Origin: Sphaerospermopsis aphanizomenoides BCCUSP55
GTDB lineage: Bacteria; Cyanobacteriota; Cyanobacteriia; Cyanobacteriales; Nostocaceae
NCBI RefSeq assembly: GCF_001586785.1
Contig: NZ_LUFH02000045.1
Coordinates: 1 to 46,640, forward strand
Length of the DNA: 46,640 nucleotides
Direction of reading: 5' to 3'
The position numbers were made by a program, and so were the translations under genes. The notes beneath the pieces were generated by a model. It was not told the origin of the DNA. It worked only from the letters and a program-made list of their open reading frames with translations, and ran no database searches. How positions within the stretch are numbered: position 1 is the stretch's first letter; every line of letters begins with the position of its first letter. This document shows, in pieces, positions 8,886-17,060 of the stretch.

Positions 8886-9128
8886 TTAGCTGATAATCTT
8901 TAAATATGCTCTAAAAATAGGGGAGAGATTAAATAATTTTTCATCGTTTTCTGATTTGGTTAATAAAAATCGTCTGTTTAAAGATTGTATACCGTTAATT
9001 ACATCTGTTGATGAGGGAGATAATAATTTTTTTATTTCATCTCTGGATAGAAGTTGATTGTTTGGACTGATTTTTAATAGTATTTGTTTTTCAACTTCAG
9101 ATAATCTCATCCACGTTAAATAAAACAT
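8886..9128 (-). pseudogene. Winged-helix-like fragment, probably remnant of a larger ATPase/WD-repeat gene
   Basis: An 80-residue frame on the minus strand. The part from RLSEVEKQILLKISPNNQ to INGIQSLNRRFLLTKSENDEKLFNLSPIFRAYL resembles the short helical or winged-helix stretch that follows the nucleotide-binding domain in cyanobacterial NB-ARC or NACHT proteins with WD40 repeats. In those proteins the sequence 'LSExEKxIL...SLxRRSLIE...F.LQPV..EY' is usual. No nucleotide-binding or WD40 part is present here; a stop lies about twenty codons upstream of the ATG in this frame. I therefore read it as a gene remnant. It could also be a small free-standing DNA-binding protein. Confidence 0.45.
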
Positions 9129-9474
9129 TGAGGTTCTTGCGTAGATTTTATGGTGGTTGAGGATTGATTACCACAAAACCCTTACGGGGCAAGGATTATA
9201 AACCATAATGCCAATATTTCCAATGAAATGCCGACACAATAAGGCTTTCAATGATTTTAAACTGGGTTTTCCATAAAAAGTACCGAAGAACCAAAATTCA
9301 TTTCAAAATTGGATTTATGATATTAGTTATGAAATAGCAAGGTTTTTGGGTACTACAGCATCAAAAGCACAAGAGATAATCAAGAATTTCTTTGATAAAT
9401 GGTCATTTTAAGTAGTAGAAAATTGTAATGTTTTAGCATTGCTAAACCCCTACGTTATCTTTTGACAAAACCCT
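9129..9474. other. Gene-poor stretch with decayed coding sequence
   Basis: Between the fragment above and the toxin gene no intact gene is present. On the plus strand, 9277-9411 is a 44-codon open frame with protein-like composition (for example SYEIARFLGTTASKAQEIIK, then FFDKWSF and a stop). The same frame upstream reads MPIFPMKCRHNKAFNDFKLGFP and is cut by a TAA at 9274. This looks like the tail of a broken gene; I cannot identify the parent. A short palindrome-like TAGCATTGCTA lies at 9434-9444. Confidence 0.35.
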
Positions 9475-9726
9475 TTATTTATAAACATCCCCCCGCGCAC
9501 CAATAGCCGTGATCAAATATAATTGATTAACGGTATCCTCAATAAACAAAATCCTATATTTACCCACCCTTAAACGACTTTCTTCTCTACCCTTTAATGG
9601 TTTGATATCAAGATTTTCTGTTCCTGTTATTAACCCATCCAACGCACGAATAATTCTCACTTGATCTTCAACTCTTAATTTTTCAAGATATTTTTGGGCA
9701 GGTTTTAGAAGAATATAATCAAGCAA
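9475..9726 (-). CDS. RelE/ParE family toxin
   Basis: Small basic protein of 83 residues with the RelE/ParE fold: YILLKPAQKYLEKLRVEDQVRIIRALDGL helix pair, then LDIKPLKGREESRLRVGKYRILFIEDTVNQLYLITAIGARGDVY. RelE members cut mRNA on the ribosome and ParE members poison gyrase; the LKG..RLRVGKYR signature with arginines and tyrosine favours the RelE side but does not prove it. It starts with TTG at 9726 and overlaps the antitoxin stop by 8 bases, so the pair is translationally coupled, antitoxin first. Likely bound and repressed by the antitoxin at 9719-9976. Confidence 0.85.
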   Translation of the reverse strand: MLDYILLKPAQKYLEKLRVEDQVRIIRALDGLITGTENLDIKPLKGREESRLRVGKYRILFIEDTVNQLYLITAIGARGDVYK

Positions 9727-9976
9727 AATTATCTCCTAATAATTGACGTTTTAACTCCTGCGATGAAATTCCTTTATCTTTTCCTGTAAAATAATCTTGT
9801 AATGCAGATGCACTCATATCTAACAATTCATCATCTACATCTTCATCATTGTCATTAATCTGTTGATCAGCAACATTCATTTTCTGAATAAACTCTAATA
9901 CATAACTTAATTGTTCATCAGGGATGAGACTGATTTGTTTTAATATTTCTTGGCGAATATTGCTAGAATTAGTCAT
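9719..9976 (-). CDS. Antitoxin partner of RelE/ParE toxin
   Basis: An 85-residue acidic protein, MTNSSNIRQEILKQISLIPDEQL onward, with a central LSYVLEFIQKM helix and a highly acidic linker (DNDEDVDDELLD) before a C-terminal SAS...KGISSQELKRQLL segment. Such small acidic proteins placed before RelE/ParE toxins are usual in cyanobacteria and wrap the toxin with the C-terminal helix. The gene overlaps the toxin by 8 bases. I prefer ATG 9976 to the in-frame ATG at 9985. No classic ribbon-helix-helix or HTH is obvious, so autoregulation is unclear. Confidence 0.75.
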   Translation of the reverse strand: MTNSSNIRQEILKQISLIPDEQLSYVLEFIQKMNVADQQINDNDEDVDDELLDMSASALQDYFTGKDKGISSQELKRQLLGDNFA

Positions 9977-10051
9977 TAAGTACAAATCCTATTTTTAGTA
10001 AATGATATTATATTTTATCACAATAAATTATTTATTAAAAATAATTGCCGA

Positions 10052-10297
10052 TCAATATTCACGATCAATTCTCTCCCATAACTCAGAAATAGGTCTAGTT
10101 TGACTAGATTTAACTTCTTGAAAAGCTCTTGTTAAACTTTTTTCTATTTCCGCAATGGGAGTATCATCAGGATCATAATCACTTGCTTCTGGTAAGAGAA
10201 TAATTACCTTCACTTCTTGAAAATCATCAATTCCTAAAGGATAATCTAAGGTTAATTTTCCTTGTTGAATTTTACCTGTCACTTCTAAGGCTTTCAT
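10052..10297 (-). CDS. RelN-type antitoxin without an adjacent toxin
   Basis: An 81-residue protein with the pattern of the cyanobacterial RelN antitoxins: MKALEVTGKIQQGKLTLDYPLGIDDFQEVKVIILLP at the N-terminus (a swapped-hairpin, AbrB-like DNA-binding half), then a DYDPDDTPIAEIEKSLTRAFQEVKSSQTRPISELWERID toxin-binding tail. In Synechocystis the partner is a RelE toxin directly downstream. Here the downstream gene is the separate pair at 9475-9976, 75 bases further on, with its own antitoxin. So this gene is either an orphan or acts with a toxin elsewhere. Upstream lies a truncated PIN gene. Confidence 0.82.
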   Translation of the reverse strand: MKALEVTGKIQQGKLTLDYPLGIDDFQEVKVIILLPEASDYDPDDTPIAEIEKSLTRAFQEVKSSQTRPISELWERIDREY

Positions 10298-10347
10298 AGT
10301 TTTTACCTAGTTTTAGTCATAACCTGTGATTTTCATAAATCGGTAAA

Positions 10348-10515
10348 TCATCGTTTTTCTTCTCTTTCTATCGCTACTAGGGTTTCCATCAAGCAAATAC
10401 TGGGAATCACAAACTTGAATTTATCTGAAGATTGATAAACAAAATCTCCTAATTCTTTATTTCTTCCTTTGGCAATTGCCATAATTGAATTAGTCTCTAA
10501 ATAAATAATAATCAT
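10348..10515 (-). pseudogene. Truncated PIN-domain gene
   Basis: A 55-codon frame starting at ATG 10515: MIIIYLETNSIMAIAKGRNKELGD, FVYQSSDKFKFVIPSICLMETLVAIERE and then a stop. This is the N-terminal part of a PIN-domain ribonuclease of the VapC-like fold (the first acidic residue in the YLETN strand and the conserved MET Glu are present). The remaining two thirds, with the later acidic residues, are absent; the next gene (RelN type) begins about 50 bases further on. The start overlaps the stop of the upstream gene as ATGA, which shows a former two-gene operon. Probably inactive. Confidence 0.75.
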
Positions 10516-10955
10516 AATAATTGTAGCTCCTCTGTAGTGATCTCATCCAAAAGAGCAAGTAAACCAATTTCTTTCATTTCCTCAATGTAAGGAGGATTTT
10601 CACTTTTCCAATGATAATCTAAATCTCTTAACCAGGATTGAATTAAGGTGATTAAAGTAGATTGATAGATAATTCCTTCGATACTTTTTGGATTATAAAA
10701 TCCTAAAACTTTTTTGGTTTCTAATCTCGCTACTTCTGCAAAATTAGGACTTTTAAATATTCTGATTACATCGGAGTTAACAAACATTAAAAAAGGAATA
10801 TGTTGGTATTTCTCCATTTCTAATATATTCAGTTCTGGGGAAGCATACATGGCAGAAAATCTCACATCAATCATCAAAATAGGTTGATCATCCTTATCTT
10901 TCGCCACAATTGCTGGGTCAAAATCAATTGCGGTAGGTGGTTGTATCTTGAACAT
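10512..10955 (-). CDS. PD-(D/E)XK-nuclease-like protein, possibly inactive
   Basis: Protein of 147 residues of a family often seen in Nostocales. N-terminal AIDFDPAIVAKDKDDQPILMIDVRFSA follows the PD-(D/E)XK nuclease core layout (D...PIL.(E)V(K)), but the expected E-x-K is D-x-R here (IDVR), so cleavage activity may be lost. The C-terminal TLITLIQSWLRDLDYHWKSENPPYIEEMKEIGLLALLDE is characteristic of the family. The gene is coupled by ATGA overlap to the truncated PIN gene. The function of the pair is unknown; a role as a nuclease-based toxin or defence pair is inference. Confidence 0.7.
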   Translation of the reverse strand: MFKIQPPTAIDFDPAIVAKDKDDQPILMIDVRFSAMYASPELNILEMEKYQHIPFLMFVNSDVIRIFKSPNFAEVARLETKKVLGFYNPKSIEGIIYQSTLITLIQSWLRDLDYHWKSENPPYIEEMKEIGLLALLDEITTEELQLL

Positions 10956-11123
10956 GGTATTTACCCTCGTTATTCAACAGAGCTAATATTTTGATTATAA
11001 ATTAATGCTTACTGTATAAGCATATAATTATTTATTTTATGGCTCTATTTTTCTTTTAGTTTATAAATTTGTTGTTCAGCAAACCTACGCCAGCATTAAA
11101 AAAATCTAGCTTGACCTAAAAAG

Positions 11124-11152
11124 TGAACATATTTGTGCTACCCTAGTATAGT
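11124..11152 (+). promoter_or_regulatory. Candidate promoter of rpsB-tsf
   Basis: TGAACA at 11124-11129 and TATAGT at 11147-11152 are separated by 17 bases and match 4/6 and 5/6 of the -35/-10 consensus. Transcription would start near 11159 and give a leader of about 85 bases. Confidence 0.5.
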
Positions 11153-11159
11153 TGTCTAA

Positions 11160-11242
11160 ATTCCGCACATCCGGGAATTCGGGTGTTTCCGTTATGGAAA
11201 TGCACCTGGGTGGAGGTTTAACCCGAATAGGAGTAACAAAAT
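11160..11242 (+). promoter_or_regulatory. Structured 5' leader of rpsB
   Basis: The leader can fold into consecutive stems: ACATCCG (11167-11173) with CGGGTGT (11180-11186) around a 6-base loop, TTTCC with GGAAA (11186-11200), and GGGT (11208-11211) with ACCC (11221-11224). The ribosome binding site AGGAG is at 11229-11233. Ribosomal operons are often controlled by their own product through such leaders; whether S2 binds here is inference. Confidence 0.45.
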
Positions 11243-12037
11243 ATGCCAGTCGTTTCTTTGGCTCAGATGATGGAGTCTGGAGTTCACTTTGGGCATCAAA
11301 CCCGACGTTGGAACCCGAAGATGTCTCCTTACATCTACACATCCCGCAATGGTGTACACATCATTGACTTGGTGCAAACAGCCCAGTTGATGGATGATGC
11401 CTACAACTATATGCGGACACAAGCAGAGCAAGGAAAGAAATTCTTGTTTGTGGGTACTAAGCGCCAAGCAGCAGGGATTATTGCTCAAGAAGCTACCCGT
11501 TGTGGTTCTCACTACATTAACCAGCGTTGGTTGGGTGGAATGCTCACCAACTGGGCTACCATCAAAACTAGAGCAGAACGTCTCAAAGATTTAGAACGTC
11601 GGGAAGAAAACGGCGCACTAGATTTATTACCCAAGAAAGAAGCTTCCATGCTGCGTCGGGAAATGGCGAAGCTGCAAAAATACTTGGGTGGGATTAAAAA
11701 TATGCGGAAAGTACCCGATGTTGTGATCATTGTTGATCAACGCCGGGAATACAACGCTGTTCAAGAATGCGAAAAATTGGGTATTCCTATTGTGTCCATG
11801 TTGGATACAAACTGTGATCCAGATTTAGTAGATATTCCCATTCCAGCAAATGATGATGCAATCAGATCAATTAAACTGATTGTCGGCAAGTTAGCTGATG
11901 CTATTTATGAAGGCCGTCATGGTCAGCTGGAAGTAGAAACTGATTACGAAGATTACGAAGGCGCTGAGGAAGATTACGATTACGATGAAAGTGAGTACAC
12001 TGATTCGTTGATTCCCGAAGACGAAGACGAAGAATAA
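11243..12037 (+). CDS. rpsB: 30S ribosomal protein S2
   Basis: Ribosomal protein S2 of 264 residues, which joins the small subunit late and is needed for S1 binding and mRNA docking. Motifs include [23 protein letters not shown] at the N-terminus, [28 protein letters not shown] and the [31 protein letters not shown] region. The C-terminal 35 residues are strongly acidic ([20 protein letters not shown]), a cyanobacterial extension. ATG at 11243 has AGGAG nine bases upstream. It heads the rpsB-tsf operon, 149 bases before tsf. Confidence 0.98.
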   Translation: MPVVSLAQMMESGVHFGHQTRRWNPKMSPYIYTSRNGVHIIDLVQTAQLMDDAYNYMRTQAEQGKKFLFVGTKRQAAGIIAQEATRCGSHYINQRWLGGMLTNWATIKTRAERLKDLERREENGALDLLPKKEASMLRREMAKLQKYLGGIKNMRKVPDVVIIVDQRREYNAVQECEKLGIPIVSMLDTNCDPDLVDIPIPANDDAIRSIKLIVGKLADAIYEGRHGQLEVETDYEDYEGAEEDYDYDESEYTDSLIPEDEDEE

Positions 12038-12186
12038 GCAGAAGTAGAGGCGTAATATTATAATACGCCTGCTGAAGAATATCCTGTGAAACTTCATCGC
12101 TTTTCTTCACCAGCCCTGAGTAAGATAGAAATACTCAACACCCGTGAGCGATCACAACTCTAGGTCAAGTTAGGAATTGAGGCAAC

Positions 12187-13134
12187 ATGGCGGAAATATC
12201 TGCAAAACTCGTCCAAGAGCTACGCCAAAAAACTGGTGCCGGCATGATGGACTGCAAAAAGGCGCTGAAGGAAACTGATGGCAATATAGACGAAGCCATA
12301 GACTGGCTACGTAAAAAAGGCATCGCTTCGGCGGGTAAAAAAAGCGATCGCATCGCGTCTGAAGGTCTAGTAGACACCTACATTCAGCCTGATGGTCAGG
12401 TGGGTGTACTCATAGAAGTAAACTGTCAAACGGATTTTGTCGCCCGTAACGACGCTTTTAAAGCTTTAGTTAAAAACCTGGCACAACAAGCGGCAACTGC
12501 TGATAGTATTGAGTCTTTGCTGGCTCAACCTTATATTGAAAATGCCAGCGTAACTGTAGATGAAGCAATCAAGCAAGTGATTGCTACCTTGGGTGAAAAT
12601 ATTCAGGTGCGCCGCTTTGTTAATTTTGCCCCCGCACAAGGTACTCCAGGCATAGTAGACAGCTACATTCACACTGGCGGCCGAGTAGGTGTATTGGTTG
12701 AAATCAATGCAAAAACTCCATCAGCTGTGGGTAATGAAGATTTCCAAAGTCTGGCTAAAAATGCAGCAATGCAAGTTGCCGCTTGTCCCAATGTCGAGTA
12801 TGTCAGTGTAGACCAAATTCCTGCCGAAGTTGTCCAAAAAGAAAAAGACATCGAAATGGGTAAGGAAGACTTAGGTAACAAACCAGAGAACATTAAAGAA
12901 AAAATTGTTCAAGGACGAATTGACAAACGCCTCAAAGAAATGACTTTGATGGATCAACCTTACATCCGCGACCAAAGTATTTCTGTAGACGACTTGGTGA
13001 AGCAAGTTAAATCTAAAGTAGGTGAAGAAATCCAAGTGCATCGCTTTGTGCGCTATGTACTGGGTGAAGGCATTGAAAAGCAAGTAATTAGCTTTGCTGA
13101 GGAAGTTGCTGCTCAAATGGGCGCTGCTAAGTAA
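12187..13134 (+). CDS. tsf: Translation elongation factor Ts
   Basis: EF-Ts, 315 residues, the nucleotide exchange factor that releases GDP from EF-Tu. The N-terminal UBA-like module ([22 protein letters not shown]) and the EF-Tu contact motif [11 protein letters not shown] are present. Two homologous core halves follow; the first contains [10 protein letters not shown], and the second [10 protein letters not shown]. The C-terminal part ([19 protein letters not shown]) is complete. It follows rpsB in the standard order, and a good terminator at 13249-13286 ends the operon. Confidence 0.98.
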   Translation: MAEISAKLVQELRQKTGAGMMDCKKALKETDGNIDEAIDWLRKKGIASAGKKSDRIASEGLVDTYIQPDGQVGVLIEVNCQTDFVARNDAFKALVKNLAQQAATADSIESLLAQPYIENASVTVDEAIKQVIATLGENIQVRRFVNFAPAQGTPGIVDSYIHTGGRVGVLVEINAKTPSAVGNEDFQSLAKNAAMQVAACPNVEYVSVDQIPAEVVQKEKDIEMGKEDLGNKPENIKEKIVQGRIDKRLKEMTLMDQPYIRDQSISVDDLVKQVKSKVGEEIQVHRFVRYVLGEGIEKQVISFAEEVAAQMGAAK

Positions 13135-13149
13135 TTTAGTAGTTAGTCA

Positions 13150-13177
13150 GTACCGAGTACCGAGTACCGAGTGCTGA
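13150..13177. repeat. 7-bp STRR, GTACCGA x3 plus GTGCTGA
   Basis: Three exact tandem heptamers and one variant lie directly after tsf. Heptamer short tandem repeats of this kind are typical of heterocystous cyanobacteria. Confidence 0.85.
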
Positions 13178-13248
13178 GTAACTTCATAACTAAAGTTAGG
13201 AAATTGAAGCAAGGACGTATTATTTCTCGTGCTTTGCATCTCGAAATA

Positions 13249-13286
13249 ACAGGTCTAGCAAGTTTTGCTGACCTGTATTTTATTAA
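13249..13286 (+). terminator. Rho-independent terminator of rpsB-tsf
   Basis: ACAGGTC at 13249-13255 pairs exactly with GACCTGT at 13270-13276. AGCA/TGCT extends the stem inside, and ATTTTATT follows. This is the clearest intrinsic terminator in the window. The gap onward to 13482 holds AATTAAA-type STRR sequence (about 13300-13320) and no gene. Confidence 0.85.
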
Positions 13287-13482
13287 TAGTTATACCAATT
13301 AAAAATTAAAAATTAAAAATGGGAAACGTCTGATTTGATCATGGTTTTTCAGGTTCAATCGTTTGTATTCTTGGTTAAAATTGGTATTACAATGGGAATC
13401 AAAACTCTAATTTGATAATTATTTTTACTTAAAATCTTACATTTACGCCAAAATAAGGTTCAGGTGGACACAACAAAAAGTT

Positions 13483-14424
13483 ATGGCGAGAGCAATTGAG
13501 CGAATAGAACAAGATATTGCAATGCAAAAAGAGGCGATTAGAGCGATCGCCACGGAACTCCACAGCAATTATCTTAGTTATTTAACTCTTCTGGGAACAG
13601 CTTTACAAAAACAGTTGATTTTGGCGGTTTATCACCTTTGTACTCAAGGATATCCTGACAAATTTCTCAAGTTGTCACTAAATCAACGCCAACAACTGCA
13701 ACAAGGCATTCGCAAATTAGGTCAAAAAGTTGCCCAACAGTTGCTGGTTTATATAAATGGAGAAGTGACTGAAGAAACTGAGGAACATGAGGGACATGGG
13801 GAACATGGGGAACATGGGGAACATGGGGAACATGGGGAAGTTCAGGAATCCCCAGAAATTGAAGAGAGTGAAAATAGTTCCTTAGCTGATAGCAATCCCC
13901 CATTAACAGAAACTGCCAATACGGAGACTGCCTCAGCACAATCAAAAATTCAAAATCAAAAATATTTAGATCCCTCCAACCCCATAGAACTAGCACAATG
14001 GCATCAAGATTTAGAGGCAGGAATTCAAGAGACACTAAAACAAGTTTCCCATGATGCTAATTCTTTACTTCAAAAAGCTGGGATTTTACCCAAAAAATTA
14101 CCAGAACCGATTTTAGCAGCAGCGGCAGCAGCCTCAGAAGCTTCTGCGGAAATGATACCAGGTCCACCAAACCTATTGAGTATAGTAATTGAAATTAGTA
14201 ATGAGCAAGAATCAGATGAATCCAGCTTAACGCAGCTGATGACTGTTAACTTGCGACTGGGAGAAATTGAATTTGCAGACTCCACACTCTTGTCAGGACG
14301 CAAACAAATCCGTAACATTTTATTACAACTGAGTAAGCTGGGACGAGATTATCAAAAAAAGCAGCGAGAACTCAAAGTTGCAGAAGCAGAAGCGGCTTGG
14401 CGTTCCAGTTGGTTTGAGGACTAG
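13483..14424 (+). CDS. Cyanobacterial protein of unknown function, upstream of recG
   Basis: A 313-residue protein. The N-terminal 100 residues are helical (MARAIERIEQDIAMQKEAIR..., LTLLGTALQKQLILAVYHLCTQGYP). Residues 98-155 are low-complexity and acidic, including a GEH tripeptide repeat coded by a 9-bp tandem repeat. The C-terminal half (PIELAQWHQDLEAGIQETLKQVSHDANSLLQKAGILPKKLP and later LNLRLGEIEFADSTLLSGRKQIRNILLQLSKLGRDYQKKQRELKVAEAEAAWRSSW) is well ordered and conserved-looking. It starts at ATG 13483. It has no membrane segment and no known enzyme motif. It is followed by STRRs and recG on the same strand. Confidence 0.75.
   Translation: MARAIERIEQDIAMQKEAIRAIATELHSNYLSYLTLLGTALQKQLILAVYHLCTQGYPDKFLKLSLNQRQQLQQGIRKLGQKVAQQLLVYINGEVTEETEEHEGHGEHGEHGEHGEHGEVQESPEIEESENSSLADSNPPLTETANTETASAQSKIQNQKYLDPSNPIELAQWHQDLEAGIQETLKQVSHDANSLLQKAGILPKKLPEPILAAAAAASEASAEMIPGPPNLLSIVIEISNEQESDESSLTQLMTVNLRLGEIEFADSTLLSGRKQIRNILLQLSKLGRDYQKKQRELKVAEAEAAWRSSWFED
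13795..13839 (+). repeat. 9-bp tandem repeat inside a gene, five exact units
   Basis: CATGGGGAA is repeated five times without change from 13795 and codes His-Gly-Glu each time. The reading frame is preserved whatever the copy number, so length variants between strains are expected. Confidence 0.9.
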
Positions 14425-14439
14425 CACCGCAAAGCGAAA

Positions 14440-14512
14440 GTCAAAAGTCAAAAGTCAAAAGTCAAAATGTCAAGAATTTCTGCCTATTCCCTATTCCCTG
14501 TTCCCTATTCCC
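14440..14512. repeat. Two 7-bp STRR blocks upstream of recG
   Basis: GTCAAAA occurs four times in tandem at 14440-14467. TATTCCC occurs four times at 14485-14512 with one base change in the third unit. The block ends 7 bases before the recG ATG. Confidence 0.88.
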
Positions 14513-14519
14513 TTGAATA

Positions 14520-17030
14520 ATGACTAATGACACTCCCGATTGGATTAGATTGCATAAAGCCTTGACTGTAGAGGCTGAATCTGGGTTTACAGATTTGGTG
14601 GGTAAGCAATACCGCTTCAGTGAATTTCTCAGCTTGACTTTTGGGAAATTCCCCCAAGATTTGCCACCAAAAGAGCGATCGCGTTGGCATCAAATAGCGA
14701 TGCAATTTGCTGAGTATCCAAATTGGAGTGTAGAATTTAGACAGCACTTAGTGGCAGAAGTCAGAAGATATCTCTATCAATTACAGCAAGAATTGGAGGA
14801 GGGTGAGCAAAAAGAGATGGGGAGAATATCCCCACCTTCCAGTTATCAATCTCCTCATCACCAATCGAAATTTAAAACAGTAAATACCACAGCCCCAATT
14901 GTTAACGAAGTTAGTAGGCGATTAGCTCCTAAAATTGAGCAAAAACTCAGTGATTTACCAGAAATTGGCATTAGAAAAGCTGAGAATTTGGCAAGGTTAG
15001 ATTTACTAACTGTGCGTGATTTGCTGTTTTATTATCCTCGTGATCATATTGATTATGCGCGTCAAGTTAATATTCAAGAATTACAGGGCGGTGAAACAGT
15101 AACGATCATAGCGACGGTAAAGCGGATTAATTGTTTTACTAGCCCTAAAAATAAGAAGTTATCAATTTTAGAACTGCTGCTGAAAGATAATACAGGGCAA
15201 ATTAAAGTTAGTCGTTTTTATGCTGGAGCGCGTTTTAGTAGTCGCGCTTGGCAGGAAAGTTTAAAACGTCGCTATGCTGTGGGTAGTGTGTTGGCGGCTT
15301 GTGGGTTGGTAAAAGGTGGTAAATATGGTTTAACTTTGGATAATCCAGAATTAGAAGTGTTAGCAAATCCAGGAGATGTGATTGATTCTCTAACTATTGG
15401 CCGGGTTGTGCCGATTTATGCTTTAACTGAGGGAGTGGTAGCAAATACGGTCAGACAAGCTGTAATTGCGGCTTTACCTGCGACGGCGCATTTAAAAGAT
15501 CCTTTACCTAGTGGGTTACGGAAAAAATATGATTTGATGGAATTGAAGGATGCAATTTCTAATATTCATTTTCCTAAAGATAGTGATACTTTAAAAACTG
15601 CCCGTCGGCGTTTAGTTTTCGATGAATTTTTCTATTTGCAAATTGGTTTATTACAAAGACAGAAACAAGCAAAAGCAATTCAAACTAGCGCCGTGCTTGC
15701 ACCGAAAGGCAAGTTATTAGAACAATTTAACGAAATTCTCCCTTTTAAATTTACCAACGCACAACAAAGAGTTATTAACGATATTCTTAATGATTTACAA
15801 AAACCTACACCCATGAATCGTTTAGTTCAAGGTGATGTGGGTTCAGGTAAAACAGTGGTAGCTGTAGTGGCGATTTTAGCCGCTATTCAATCCGGTTATC
15901 AAGCAGCTTTGATGGCTCCGACTGAAGTATTAGCAGAACAACATTATCGAAAATTAGTTAGTTGGTTTAACTTGCTACATTTGCCCGTTGAATTATTAAC
16001 AGGTTCGACAAAAACAGCAAAAAGGCGAGAAATTCATGCTCAATTAGAAACGGGTGAATTACCTCTATTAGTGGGAACTCATGCTTTAATTCAGGATAAA
16101 GTCAATTTTCAACGTTTAGGTTTAGTTGTGATTGATGAACAGCATCGGTTTGGGGTGGAACAACGAGCGAAATTACAACAAAAAGGCGAACAACCTCATG
16201 TTTTAACCATGACTGCAACTCCCATTCCTAGAACTTTGGCGTTAACAGTGCATGGTGATTTAGATGTGAGTCAAATTGATGAATTACCACCAGGAAGACA
16301 AGCAATTAAAACCACTTTATTGACTGGTCAGCAACGACCCCAAGCTTACGATTTAATGAGGCGAGAAATTGCCCAAGGTAGACAAATTTATGTGGTTTTA
16401 CCTTTGGTGGAAGAGTCGGAAAAATTAGATTTGCGTTCTGCAATAGATGAACATCAAAAGTTACAAGAAAGCGTTTTTCCTGATTTTCAAGTTGGGTTAT
16501 TGCATGGACGCATGACTTCAGCAGAAAAAGATGAAGCAATTACCAAATTTCGGGATAATGAAACGCAGATTTTAGTTTCTACTACTGTGGTAGAAGTGGG
16601 TGTAGATGTGCCTAATGCCACGGTGATGTTGATTGAACACGCGGAAAGATTTGGTTTATCGCAATTACATCAATTACGGGGGCGTGTAGGTCGGGGTGCA
16701 GCGCAGTCTTATTGTTTATTAATGAGTAGTTCCAGAAGTGCGGATGCTCAACAACGGTTAAAGGTGTTGGAACAGTCCCAGGATGGGTTTTTTATCTCGG
16801 AAATGGATATGCGTTTTCGCGGACCTGGGGAAGTGATGGGGACTAGACAATCAGGTGTAGCGGATTTTACTTTAGCTAGTTTGGTGGAAGATGAGGATGT
16901 TTTGCTGTTAGCGCGACAAGCAGCAGAGAAAGTGATTGATATGGATGCAAGTTTAGAGCGTTGGCCGTTGATGAAGGATGAGTTGCAGTATAGATATGCG
17001 CGGTTAATGGGTGGAGCGATTTTGACGTAA
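14520..17030 (+). CDS. recG: ATP-dependent DNA helicase RecG
   Basis: Branch-migration helicase of 836 residues that acts on stalled forks and Holliday junctions. It has a cyanobacterial N-terminal extension of about 130 residues, then the wedge/OB domain (PEIGIRKAENLARLDLLTVRDLLFYYPRDHIDY..., with RFYAGARFSS), and the helicase core: Walker A GDVGSGKTVVA, motif Ia APTEVLAEQH, Walker B DEQHRFGVEQR, motif III TATPIPRTLA, LHGRMTSAEKDEAI, STTVVEVGVDVPNA, and motif VI QLRGRVGRGAAQSYC. The usual C-terminal RFRGPGEVMGTRQSG and TRG-like end are intact. ATG 14520 has no clear Shine-Dalgarno site because STRR sequence fills the upstream region. Confidence 0.97.
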   Translation: MTNDTPDWIRLHKALTVEAESGFTDLVGKQYRFSEFLSLTFGKFPQDLPPKERSRWHQIAMQFAEYPNWSVEFRQHLVAEVRRYLYQLQQELEEGEQKEMGRISPPSSYQSPHHQSKFKTVNTTAPIVNEVSRRLAPKIEQKLSDLPEIGIRKAENLARLDLLTVRDLLFYYPRDHIDYARQVNIQELQGGETVTIIATVKRINCFTSPKNKKLSILELLLKDNTGQIKVSRFYAGARFSSRAWQESLKRRYAVGSVLAACGLVKGGKYGLTLDNPELEVLANPGDVIDSLTIGRVVPIYALTEGVVANTVRQAVIAALPATAHLKDPLPSGLRKKYDLMELKDAISNIHFPKDSDTLKTARRRLVFDEFFYLQIGLLQRQKQAKAIQTSAVLAPKGKLLEQFNEILPFKFTNAQQRVINDILNDLQKPTPMNRLVQGDVGSGKTVVAVVAILAAIQSGYQAALMAPTEVLAEQHYRKLVSWFNLLHLPVELLTGSTKTAKRREIHAQLETGELPLLVGTHALIQDKVNFQRLGLVVIDEQHRFGVEQRAKLQQKGEQPHVLTMTATPIPRTLALTVHGDLDVSQIDELPPGRQAIKTTLLTGQQRPQAYDLMRREIAQGRQIYVVLPLVEESEKLDLRSAIDEHQKLQESVFPDFQVGLLHGRMTSAEKDEAITKFRDNETQILVSTTVVEVGVDVPNATVMLIEHAERFGLSQLHQLRGRVGRGAAQSYCLLMSSSRSADAQQRLKVLEQSQDGFFISEMDMRFRGPGEVMGTRQSGVADFTLASLVEDEDVLLLARQAAEKVIDMDASLERWPLMKDELQYRYARLMGGAILT

Positions 17031-17060
17031 AATAAAGTTTATAAATACTAATTATTGACT

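Noticed and set aside
11152-11512. Several frames around the rpsB start
   Set aside because: All are shadows of the rpsB leader and coding sequence; the S2 frame is beyond doubt.
13667-14035. Minus-strand frame of 122 codons opposite the gene before recG
   Set aside because: It is produced by the 9-bp repeat read in antisense (VPH repeats) and is a shadow of the plus-strand gene.
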